A stretch of 64,000 bases of DNA, taken from contig OW568896.1 of assembly GCA_938743325.2 (NCBI GenBank), positions 310,001 through 374,000 of the forward strand. The letters are read 5' to 3'. A program made the translations under genes and the position numbers. The DNA is from Pycnococcus provasolii (Eukaryota; Chlorophyta; Pseudoscourfieldiophyceae; Pseudoscourfieldiales; Pycnococcaceae). Below, piece after piece: positions 12,401 to 19,200 of the stretch. The notes beneath the pieces are model-generated. The model worked only from the letters and a program-made list of their open reading frames with translations, ran no database searches and had not been told where the DNA came from. Within the stretch, counting starts at the first letter, position 1; each line of letters begins with the position of its first letter.

Positions 12401-12637
12401 AGGACTTAAAAACACAAACACAAACACAAACAGATACAGATACAGATCCATGCGAGACCAAGCATGAAGACCCAAAGACCAGTACGAAGGAACCAAGAAG
12501 ATACCGCGACTGCGACTGAAGGGGGCACGCCCACGCCCACGACACCGATGAGGATGATGATGTGTGCCATTGAGACCACCACAAAGACACAATCCCACAG
12601 GAGCTGATGCTGATGCTGATGCTGATGCCGCCATCAT
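3449..12637 (-). CDS. Giant surface receptor: C-type lectin, Pro-rich stalks, EGF repeats, REJ/GPS-like region, membrane segments
   Basis: An uninterrupted frame of about 3,060 residues. In order: a low-complexity leader; a (Thr-Ser)n run near residues 113-155; a C-type lectin-like domain (about 158-320, ending in the C-x-G/ISIFC pattern); a Ser-Pro3 stalk (about 328-437); a small domain of the kind found in green-algal Pro-rich proteins (about 438-545); a second Pro stalk (547-710); ten EGF-like modules (about 720-1165) with repeated NGGCD and CGPCP motifs; an REJ-like region (about 1190-1650); a Cys-rich GPS-like segment (ECACL) just before a membrane helix near 2080; a cytoplasmic-looking region; and five or so further hydrophobic segments between about 2605 and 3015, then an acidic tail. 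The order recalls polycystin-1/REJ receptors, but I see no clear polycystin channel module. The first ATG is at 12637. An ATG at 12451 would place a strongly hydrophobic LYLFVFVFVF stretch at the very N-terminus as a signal peptide and may be the real start. Confidence 0.85.
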   Translation of the reverse strand: MMAASASASASAPVGLCLCGGLNGTHHHPHRCRGRGRAPFSRSRGIFLVPSYWSLGLHAWSRMDLYLYLFVFVFVFLSPPPLEKGGGGFFPSWSASFPKGGPGGAYAMMVKTTTTSTSTSTSTSTSTSTSTSTSTSTSTSTSTSTSTSTSTSTSTSSLIRYEYAIASTYAYNLGHYPNPTTRSHSEAKAFCESFGGKLAKITTASQYASVASFAQQNLNDLGAGCIGTGAWLDVSDVETEGTWKDSDGVVAAWLQTNNTAWEAWNPNNFQGKFENCMEIKRCTGYDNGNATYTTKLNDQRCNGLGGGKISIFCQNVIKSVWDAGTPFSSPPPPPSPPPSPPPSPPPPSSPSPPPSPPPSPPPSPPPSPSPPPSPPPSPPPSPPPSPPPSPPPPSPPPSPPPSPPPSPPPSPPPSPPPSPPPSPPPFSPPPPPALASFSVVVGVGGYTAATFDASAQSTFRQMIASVVAVDVAAVSIVEVTSSARRRALAQSTINVKVSIEVSTPSVAQSSAALLTSAIGNGSLQSSSLSHSDLKSVTSLTLLQSAQFAFPPPPSPPPSPPPSPPPSPPPSPPPPSPPPSPPPSPPPSPPPPPPAPPLPPPPSPPPPSPPPPAESPPPPPNSPSPPTPPAPPPPPLPPPPSPPPPFPPPPLPPPPSPPPSPPPSPPPSPPPSPPPSPPPPNPPPAPPASPFPPPPNPPLPPPPRLPPPPPFIVPTAAESDPCTFQNGGCDMLVECIPDTEAGGGRRCGSCPEGYEGDGFTCIDTNECNINNGGCDVLVTCTNTPGGRTCGSCPSGYEGSGESACTDVNECTTANGGCDPRTECVNVVGGARTCGPCPDGYVGSGETVCRQASATCAEAPNGGCDPLTTCEDTDSGPVCGTCPIGYEGEGTTGCTDIDGCKSNPCYDGVDCVDVPAPDPGLGFVCGECPAGFYGDGKTCNADVCFDNNGGCSSMVQCKNEPSAAKGRTCGACPSGYETTDGGAICTDVNGCQSDPCYDGVRCKDVKAPGVGFTCDPCPAGFTGDGIACTDIDECAAEANGGCDPRTECTNVPGSHTCGPCPPGFRGSGEAGCTPVTTCAENNGGCDPVATCTDGQDGSVCGPCPSGYAGNGTVGCVDIDGCADSPCFAGSVCTDVSAPGEGYSCGPCPEGYAGDADIKAGGICSICSTSASIAAISVAKGRLLRTQDLRVVTNAGMLAEGCTNTQGFVYRWDAIANDKSTGETREFVLTDDTNFRSTKTLFVPRGTLPPDSKILFTFTASLRGEPTVGASVTSEVLVSRADLVAKIAGGGVLTGEATPIVLDASLSSDPDDASGSLSFAWTCSSLAQGDGLCYDVKRERLVLPKVATLPPLNLLGGPQGSPVSYTFTVTAKKGQRSSSAVTTADVEKGNPPLVSIMPLSEVKPNPSQTLKLTGTTESSSVSDRPMTLSWSMFDITLNARVDLTQPDLVSSTDLGTRFLSLKANALTSGSQYAVRFEGVDDTGRGASWLNFTTNDRPAGGKLTFELPSGESSIMMLNTTVKLNCLDFVDDDEPLLYLFAARKPDGTEIMLRDYSPASQASSVIPISGEIVLKCYAKDVYKATSDPASVIATVLPPPADQVDAVADSAAATAEMALANGDADSALTNMEGACALLDSPGASRRSASGNARSKMATTLLQASKIVIPSTETIARVVSAAASVGGGGGDIDTTSASSLVAVVGGAASTALTWSDENLDISSGTAVENSLSALSSASMTVSLESASAMTDPSFESRRRRLSEASALATSIAGAAGSMSRASIARSLPGEQPSVVESANVGIYATRSTLQSATTQEIAQVAGSGIDAASALPTAADGSNIDTSMSAFRFNPRAVDDRSNASSTNATRRTLLNTTGDVSDENAEVELASSAAQLSFYSSDGKALSLPQGSLKKPFLFQLNLNGDRVAPGKSAACALWKKKLSSYSPEGCVGLPNPHPRGVHFEFTKSFLHNLGGERKAKAGAWDLDVSANASHADLTKDCNSTVDADGNRLYTGEQCLMLSDTATSQCPWNNERQAFVGSGCVYDKALECACLTLSTNDDGGSTSTLEMSAAYSFPKKVVVLTADQLFSVSLEDLANIITLVIVICSMFGCATVLAIISDVFAARERKRLLKSKFDSELATKAGFRVESNGAYTWTLDPDMDDDGNYFEPPTKQWGVALCTCLGISVKRLRFCVPLMGIKETIAAMESDSFLNRLERAKSVEDSKSKIQSERARLRTELRNELQSFTLLPDDIKEMEKDTQDTVRISIPDKSSNETSSPDDDDENLNFRMMERSKGFKESTILHSSEYEYSLFNFWPGGTVAMVPLTLERALGTCLALASLSHGGLLSPATFQKQAKLASELPWPTLPAGLSFAELLSRFCALCAPSGPFKMRRKWLSLADVFRLSMLQHPDGHFNACDEIAVSLRSLLLEDDDDGADDEHADDTVDGKAISTEDRASRWDDLRRKMVYRWGALFGKTEKGHTLDRTLTRSKTQSFSPFSMPLIMWSKDNLEKSCPKSMDVSLWTTMLVAENSKNKPNMILNPHAGIEDAIDVGALADRYLEKHLVDTADRAVARAAISTWEDEYEKLIAATRDHVKDALKRESDKKRAERSERWRTAFVGAAIFAMKALFLATLLFFRGLFFLFLGTHILLKLIFIKPTDSFRRSERLWVVMTCFILMFTCSIWIHYQKSQQCCEQLRAHLGCSLDLTSPCLGALKCSEIKKVPKAVGAPACTAFPQKGNIVDTVTAIFIVLCIVLPSRMVLQTVFQLGGQAVSPKYFADAAGPDPTLQVMLMQLWEAMFMMVLNPSGGLSRLLLLARKLLMKFKKFVNRAVTALLMFVIKTCFPKLKKNLSKSMRSLSKATSRIKTMTSKKQKQGGEEEDEDEDEDEVDSVELAHRAFAEERRLTMLVEGSRASPATRKISEAPALDRLAKAALWSSRYDTLGVVLLVMCWALTAWVAFAFGVLIYDNVGAGAENDFLNSWWQAMSTDIFGVESLKVMGRRALFVLIFRNVSVLFGPAELTETWHEKVLEQGVSIDTGDGDEEDVNDAALGEVADDDALDEGMDDDMDM
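10510..11000 (-). repeat. Second proline-rich stalk of the receptor (SPPP-type coding repeat)
   Basis: Degenerate tandem GGA/GGT/GGC triplets on the plus strand, read on the minus strand as Pro with interspersed Ser, Ala, Asn and Leu. It encodes an extended, probably hydroxyproline-O-glycosylated stalk between the small beta domain and the EGF modules. The Gly-rich and acidic frames seen on the plus strand here are mirror artefacts of this repeat. Confidence 0.85.
11334..11655 (-). repeat. First proline-rich stalk of the receptor (Ser-Pro-Pro-Pro repeat)
   Basis: A near-perfect 12-bp periodicity encoding SPPP units, placed directly after the C-type lectin domain. It is purer than the second stalk, which suggests more recent expansion. 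Such stalks in green-algal extensins and pherophorins adopt a polyproline-II rod. Confidence 0.85.
12174..12297 (-). repeat. GAAGTC hexanucleotide microsatellite coding for Thr-Ser
   Basis: About twenty tandem copies of a 6-bp unit (plus strand GAAGTC, with two GACGTC variants). In the receptor frame it reads ACT-TCG, giving an uninterrupted Thr-Ser run that would be a mucin-like O-glycosylation tract right before the lectin domain. Its length is a multiple of three, so slippage would change length without breaking the frame. Confidence 0.9.
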
Positions 12638-13550
12638 CACCCCTGATGGCGACTAGGGGAGGGGAGGGGGCAAGTGGGGTACCCTCGGGGGCAACGCACA
12701 CACCCCTGGGGTTGATTTGAGGGAAGAAGTCCCGAGCGGTAGATTTCCAAAAGCAAAGGGTCGGGGATCCCATTGTAGATTTCTTTCTGGAGAAAGCATT
12801 CATTCAAGCCTCCCCCCTCCCTCCTTGCCAGCTCCTTGTAGGGTAGAGTCTTGCTTGGGTTCACATACTGTACATCGTTCTAACTTACCCTCGGATGGTA
12901 GGTGACCTACCCTTAGGAAGTAGGTGGCTCCGATCGCACCACCGGCCGCCAAGTTGCTTAAGCGTGGGGAGCCCAAGTACTTCCTACAGGGCATCGGAGA
13001 GGAGCCCCCGGGGGCCAGCCGCAGGATACTCCGCTCCTAACCTTAGGTCGTCGAGCATCGCAAGCAAGCAATCTCCCTCGCCAACAATCCACCGTGTAAA
13101 GGGGAGTTACTGTATGTATTTCACCACGTCTTGTCGACGTTGCCATTCATAATTCTTATCGTATTCTCGACCATGCCTTTAGCTGGAGCTGCAAGTCCGT
13201 CGGCGATCTCGCATTCTCGCATTCTCGCACCAGATGGTGGACCGTTGCCGCGCAGCAAATTAGCAAAACTCTCCGCAGCGAAACGCATCACCGACAGGGC
13301 CCCCCGCCTCGAGGCAACGGAAACGTTACCACCTTGGGGTGGGTCGAAAACCCGAAGGAATGGCACCCCGCCAATCAAGCGATTCCGAAGATAAGGGAGG
13401 AGAAAGGCGAATGCACACAGACGTGTAAGTACTACGATAAGTACTACCACCAGTAAAGTATGTAAGTTTACTGTACTGTACAACCAACTAAACTTTGCTG
13501 TACTGGTACAGTACTGCTAGGAAGCCTACATACATACTACTATTACTTGT
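12638..13550. other. Intergenic region, 913 bp
   Basis: Lies upstream of the receptor gene and downstream of the amine oxidase gene (both minus strand). Short open frames here have no ATG near their start, and I do not call a gene. It holds several perfect inverted repeats: GGTAGGTGACCTACC at 12897, a GCCCCCGGGGGC core near 13007, and GTACTGGTACAGTAC near 13502. TACTGTA-type words recur (near 12867, 13109, 13468). Part of it must be the receptor promoter, but no TATA box stands out. Confidence 0.6.
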
Positions 13551-15845
13551 CTACAGCCGTGACGTGTGTTGTCCCGCACGCGCGCTGCTGCCGTCGTCGT
13601 CGCTATCAACGAGCGGGTTGGTGTCGAAGAAGCCGCACGGAACGAAAGAGAAGCCAACCTGCTCAACAGGCATCACTGGCCACTCCTCAGGACGTGGAAT
13701 GTGAGTGACGCCGTACACGTGCCACATCACAACGGAGGACGCCGGTGCGTCGTCGGCGGCGGCGTCAGCCATGCTCTGCGAACACCACTCGACGAGGCCT
13801 GCGGTGGAAGCGTCAAGCGATGCAGCGGGTGACAGTGCCAGCGGCGGCTTGCTGCTGCCCGGGCCACGTTCGCGAATCCAACGTAAGCCCGCGCGACTGT
13901 CGCGACTGCTCTGGTTCGGGAACTCGCCCCCGGGATACCGCTGCTCCGGATCGTACTTCGTCAGCCACACCTGACGGCCAAGAAATGCTGCGCGACGCAG
14001 GTACGCCGCACTCTCGTGAGCTAGTGGCGTAATTGGACGGGAAGGAATCAGGCGGTACGCCGTCGGCCGACCAAGGCGGTTCCGCCTCGTTGTGGAACGT
14101 ACGTCAAATACGCTCACGCCATTGTCTAGGCTGGCTGTTCCACTCGGCGTGTTGGGATGCATGCGCCTCTCTGTCCAGACAAAAGCATTCGCGTGCGGAT
14201 TCGTCGAAGCATCAGGTGGAAGGGTTTTTGCCTGCACGGCATGAGCAGTCATATTGTCGCCGTCGACCGCCATGTGCGCCCGCGCGACGAAGAAGTGTTG
14301 GTGCAGCGGCGCAACCACGCCAGGTGCGACGATCGTACCATGCTTGGGATTGTCGTGGTCACGATCGACGCCAACGCTCAGGATTCCAGTCAACTTTGTC
14401 TCCACGTCGATGTGGCCGTCATTCGTGAAGTGAACATAGAAGCCGTACGAGTAGTTCGCGATCGTGCTGATGAACGATACCGTGAGTCGTCTTCGCCGCA
14501 CGCTGGACGCGATGCCGGTTCGCCAGTCTGTGTGCTTCCACGCGAGACCATCGTCCTCCTCGTGTAGGCAAATGGCATTCTCGATCGTGCGCACGTCTAC
14601 CTCGCTCGCGTCCTTCGCGCCCGCCATCGGGCCGACGGGCATGTGCGCATCGAAGTAATGAATGTGGCCGTTGCAGTCGCAGCCAATGCGCAGCGAGTTT
14701 GCATTGCGGCCAAGTCCGTCTTCCCCAGCGTCGAACGCATTTTTACGATAGTGAGGTGCACGCGGGTCGGCGTATGGCACGACCATCTCCACGAACGAAA
14801 AGCGGCGCATCACAGTCCGCACATCTTGCTCGTGCGGCGATGCTTTCTGCGCCAAGCTGGCGGGATTGCGCAGACAGATGTCGTGGATGACGAGGCCCTC
14901 GCGCGACGTAAAGCCCAAGCTGAAGTCCCACGCAAGCCATCGAACGTGGTAGCCATTTACCTCGAAGCTTGGCCCACTTGGTTGCGAGATGTGCAGCGGC
15001 TTGAGCACGTGCGGCGGCGGCACCAGCGCGCGGAAGTTGCGCTTGTCATCCTCCGGCGGCAGGGGCACGGCGTTATGGCCGTCTTCGTCGTGAAATTCGA
15101 TGATGCGCATAGCCGCGAGGTCGACGCATATGGAGACCCCCTCGACGGGTGTCGCGTACCCGTTATCTCTCTCATCGGCACGTCGGCGCAGGTACACGAG
15201 CGGTCGGCAGAGGCGCCTGCGTGCGTCGTCCTGCTCGTCAAAGTAGCCGACACACCACGGGTCGACCATGACTCGTGCAGCCACCTCCAGCGTGGGAACA
15301 CCGCGTCTCGCGATTGCCTTTACGAACGGCTCGTACTCGCCAATCAGTTTCTCCACCGCTTCGTACTCCTGTGCGTCCATCGCCGGCTGAACGTTTACGG
15401 GCACACGCACGTTCGTGATGCGCTTGTCGCTGAGCCTTACGGTAGCAATGACTGTCCTATTTCGCGCGGGTTCGTATGTGAGCACCCGCGCGACTCTTGT
15501 CGTGCTGTTTGTGCGAGGTGTCGTTTCCGTTTCGTCGATCTCGCACTCGAGCACGCGCAGAGGCACGGTCCATAGCGGTGTTTGTGTTCCGCTTGCGTGT
15601 TGCAAGGTCGCGGCCGCTTGAAAGATCGCCTCGCACGCGTCAAGAATTTCGCGCGGCGTGATTGGGAACCACCCTGCTGACACGCCGCGCGAACAAGGTC
15701 TTGAGCGTCCGGTGACGACGGATGATCCTGCTGCACCACCTAGTGAAGCAGCTGAATTTGAATCCGAATCAGACGCACTCATGGAGGCGTCTGGGCCATT
15801 GCCGTCGTCACAACACTCTCGCTTCCCTTTCGAGGAACCGGCCAT
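13551..15845 (-). CDS. Copper amine oxidase, peroxisomal type, with altered TPQ motif
   Basis: A 764-residue copper/topaquinone amine oxidase, which oxidises primary amines to aldehydes with release of NH3 and H2O2. The catalytic base is D372 in NAFDAGEDGLG. The cofactor tyrosine would be Y465, in N-Y-S-Y. Copper ligands are H515 and H517 (HQHFF) and H715 (THIPRPEEWPVMP, a family hallmark). The length and the N2/N3-like regions before the catalytic domain are normal. The chain ends in Ser-Arg-Leu, a canonical PTS1, so it should go to peroxisomes, where catalase can deal with the peroxide. The odd feature is S466, where the family has Asp or Glu after the TPQ tyrosine. Whether it is active cannot be told from sequence. 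The start ATG at 15845 is followed by a Ser/Asp-rich disordered leader. It is divergent from the GT fusion gene. Confidence 0.93.
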   Translation of the reverse strand: MAGSSKGKRECCDDGNGPDASMSASDSDSNSAASLGGAAGSSVVTGRSRPCSRGVSAGWFPITPREILDACEAIFQAAATLQHASGTQTPLWTVPLRVLECEIDETETTPRTNSTTRVARVLTYEPARNRTVIATVRLSDKRITNVRVPVNVQPAMDAQEYEAVEKLIGEYEPFVKAIARRGVPTLEVAARVMVDPWCVGYFDEQDDARRRLCRPLVYLRRRADERDNGYATPVEGVSICVDLAAMRIIEFHDEDGHNAVPLPPEDDKRNFRALVPPPHVLKPLHISQPSGPSFEVNGYHVRWLAWDFSLGFTSREGLVIHDICLRNPASLAQKASPHEQDVRTVMRRFSFVEMVVPYADPRAPHYRKNAFDAGEDGLGRNANSLRIGCDCNGHIHYFDAHMPVGPMAGAKDASEVDVRTIENAICLHEEDDGLAWKHTDWRTGIASSVRRRRLTVSFISTIANYSYGFYVHFTNDGHIDVETKLTGILSVGVDRDHDNPKHGTIVAPGVVAPLHQHFFVARAHMAVDGDNMTAHAVQAKTLPPDASTNPHANAFVWTERRMHPNTPSGTASLDNGVSVFDVRSTTRRNRLGRPTAYRLIPSRPITPLAHESAAYLRRAAFLGRQVWLTKYDPEQRYPGGEFPNQSSRDSRAGLRWIRERGPGSSKPPLALSPAASLDASTAGLVEWCSQSMADAAADDAPASSVVMWHVYGVTHIPRPEEWPVMPVEQVGFSFVPCGFFDTNPLVDSDDDGSSARAGQHTSRL

Positions 15846-16275
15846 CGCTTTCCGTTTTGGGATGGATGTCGGTGGAGATGTGGTTGAGAAAGTTGTTCGA
15901 AAGCAGAAGAACTCGACTGACTGACCATGCGTTTCAAGGTACGTGGTGGAGCTGCGAGTCCATGCACAACTTGACCATGCGTTTACACCAGTTTCCGTGG
16001 TGGAGCTGCGAGTCCATCCACAAGTTCAACTTGACCATGCGTTTCCGTGGAGCTGCGAGTCGTACTACGATAGTATCGTCGCCATACATACTTTCTATGG
16101 CAAGCTTTTTTAAAAAAAAAACGTTTGTTCAAGCACGGATCCTCGAAGCTTAATGAGCTACTGACAACTGTTGAAGAAGTTCCAAGCTCCTCATCCTCAT
16201 CAGGTGGCGCCATCCGTCTCATCGCCGACAACATTATTTTTCGATTGAAAACTTCACCCACTCGAGTGTAGCTCG
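15846..16275. promoter_or_regulatory. Divergent promoter region between amine oxidase and fusion glycosyltransferase
   Basis: A 430-bp head-to-head spacer holding an imperfect triple repeat (see next entry), an A9 run near 16112, and a pyrimidine-poor stretch before the GT start. No TATA box is evident for either gene. The assignment as promoter rests only on the divergent gene arrangement. Confidence 0.5.
15923..16066. repeat. Three imperfect direct repeats in the divergent promoter
   Basis: Three copies starting at 15923, 15973 and 16033. Each begins GACCATGCGTTT and includes the word GTGGAGCTGCGAGTC, with variable spacers. The conserved blocks at changing distance look like duplicated binding sites rather than a simple slippage repeat. 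A weaker echo (GACCATGC followed by GGAGCTGC) occurs at about 13170. Confidence 0.8.
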
Positions 16276-19200
16276 ATGCCGCTCCTGCCCGTGACAGCAG
16301 TGGCGGCGGCCAATGCATCAGGTAAGGCCCTTGGTAGGTGGTCCTTCCTCCCGCGGAATCTTCAACGCTCCTTAACGTCACCGCGAACCGTGATGCTTAT
16401 CATTTTGTGCTCGTTCCCGCTCATCAACCTGCTCCTCCTCCTGCGTACAACCATGGCGCCCATAGGAAACGTCGCGCCGGCGTACGCAGGAGGAGGAGCA
16501 GGAGCAGGAGGAGCAGGCGCGCCGAGGCCGACCAAGGCGGCGGCGGGGTACGATGGCGACGCGAACGGCGACGGCACGAACGTCAGAGACTGGCCGAGTC
16601 TCGCCAAACGTGTATCCAGTGACCCGCTGTTCCGCACGTACCAGTCGTTCTACAACAGCGGAAGTCAGAGCTGGCGCATACAGAGATACGGACGCGTGTG
16701 CTTCGTTTCCGACGCATTCTTGGGACTCGTCGTGTCGAGCGGCACGGGAACCGCGCTGACGACGTGGGCGGAGGTGCTTGCCGCGAACGGTTTCGAGGTG
16801 CACTTGCTGTACACGCAGGGAAGCGCCGCAGAGGCGGCGACCGTAGACTTCTGGATGCAGTACTATGGCACGCGCGGGATCACACTCACGCCGTTGCCCA
16901 AAGCGAACGTGCCGTACGACGTCTCCAAAGACGTTGCGCTGAGCCATCGCGTGTACACGTGGCTCAAGGAGCAGAAGCCATTCGACGTCGTGCACTTCGC
17001 CGACACGGGAGGGCGCGCGTACTTCGCCGCAACCGCCAGGCGATTCGGCATCGCGCTCGAGCACACGCCAATCGTCGTGCACACGCACTCGCCGCACCTG
17101 TGGTATAAGACCCACAGCCTGCAGGCGCTCGACGAGGTGGAGGACCTCGTGCGCGACTTTCTCGAGCGCGAGAGCGCCGCGGCCGCGGATGCGGTCATCA
17201 GCCCAACGAACTACATGCTTAGCTGGATGCAGAACAACCGGTGGGGTGACAAGGAGGAGGGCATGGATAACGGCCGATTCCTCGTGCAGCCGAACGCGCT
17301 GCCCGCCTGGGTGCACCGCCGCAGCAGGCAGGTGCTTGAGGATCTGACGATTTTGGAAATTGTGTTCTTTGGCCGCCTTGAGCTTCGAAAGGGACTCGTG
17401 CTGTTCTGCGACGCACTTGACCAGCTGGGGCGCGAGCATGCAGGATCCGACATGTCCCGTGCCGCCGGTGCAAGCAGCCGCGGCAGTGTCGCTGGCGATC
17501 CGCTGGGTGGAGTTAGCGTAACTTTCCTGGGCAAGCAGCCTGATACCACGAGCGAGCGTCTGCTGATGCGCGGCGGTGTGAGGGCTAAGGTTGAGGAGTA
17601 CATCAAGCAACGTTCGCTGAAATGGCGCTTCCGCTGGCAGGTGCTCGGCGACATGGATGCGCAGGCGCGGATGGACTACATGCACTCCGGATCGCGGCTT
17701 GCTGTCATGCCATCACTCGTGGAAAACGCACCGTACACAATCCTGGAGTGCCTCGTTGCCGGCGTGCCCTTCATAGCGTCAGCGGTGGGCGGCGTTCGCG
17801 AGCTGATCGCGCCGCAGGATCGTGATCGCCTGCTCGTGTCACCGACGCCAAAGGCGTATGCAAAGCGCATTCGCGAGGTGCTCGCATCAGGCCTCCGTCC
17901 TGGTGCCGTTGCCGTGGCAAGTGGGCAGACGGATGAGGCATTCGTCGTTTGGCACCATCAGATGCTGCACCGCGCGCGAGAGGGACGCGACGTGGTAAAC
18001 GCGAAGGGTGCGCCCGTTGTGGCGCCTCCGCCACCACCGAATCGACCATTCATGCCACTCGTGTCCGTGTGCGTCGTCACCTTCAACAACCCTACGCTGC
18101 TTCGCCAGACTCTGGACAGCATCCTTGCAAGCGACTACCCAAATTTCGAAATCATCGTGGTGGACGACGGCTCGACGAACGACGATGCGAGACGCTACCT
18201 TCAGGAGCTGGCGCTGAGCTTCCCAGGCCGAGGCTGGCTACCGCCGCACACGCAGGAGAATCGTGGACCTGGTGCTGCGCGCAATCGCGCGGCCATGTTG
18301 GCACGCGGCGAGTTCCTGCTCTTTATGGACGACGATAACATCGCCACGAAGAGGGAGATCTCGACGTTCGTGGACATTGCTGGACGCACGGGCGCGGATG
18401 TGCTGACATGCGCAAACAATTACTTTTACGGCGTCGATCCGCCGGCAATGGACGCTCAGCCGAGCGGGCGCTGGGTTCCTCTCGGCCCGGCGACGACTGT
18501 GGGCATGTTCGCGAATATGTACGGCGATACGAACGCGATGATCCGTAAGACAGTGTTCGAGAGTGTGGGAGGCTTCCCCGAGGATTTTGGCTACGCACTC
18601 GAGGACTGGGAATTGTTCAGTCGGTGCGTGCTGTCAGGTCACAAGCTTGTGACGGTGCCTGACCCTCTGTACTGGTACCGCCTTCGTGATCAGAGTCACT
18701 CCAAGGTCACGGGTGTTCAGGCCAACTCCGCGCGCACGATCCGCCCGTACCTGAGCACTGTACCCCGTGAACTTCACCACATCCTGCTGTTCGCGCAAGG
18801 TATGAAGGGCTCGAACGATCACGCGAGCTTGGCGCTGAAGGCTGAGCAGAATCAGGTTGCGGAGCTGCGCAAGATGCTGAGAGCCCTCGCCAACTCGCTT
18901 CACTCGCTGTGCCGCGAGGGTAAGCTTCCGGCGGAGTCGAAGAACCTGCTCGTGAATGCTGCATTCCACTTCCCAGGTAAGGCTGAAAATGCGGGCGGCT
19001 CGGCTCTTGGCGGCAACTTCATCTCGCCCGGAGCCCACTCAGCTGGCTCGGCTAATACGGTGATGGGTTGGAAGTCGTACGGGGAAGGGTACATTCACGA
19101 TGCAGGCACCGGTCGCATCGGGTACGGTTCGGCGGACAGCTATGCGCTTCGCATGATGAACCACGATTGGCGCGACAGCCGTGGCGCGACGCAGCTGGTG

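Noticed and set aside
13121-13483. Small hydrophobic-leader proteins on either strand
   Set aside because: Both apparent leaders lack an ATG; the first ATGs fall after the hydrophobic part.
16378-17685. 435-codon minus-strand frame under the fusion glycosyltransferase
   Set aside because: The plus-strand frame has clear GT motifs throughout; the antisense frame is Arg/His/Val-rich with no domain, a GC-content shadow.
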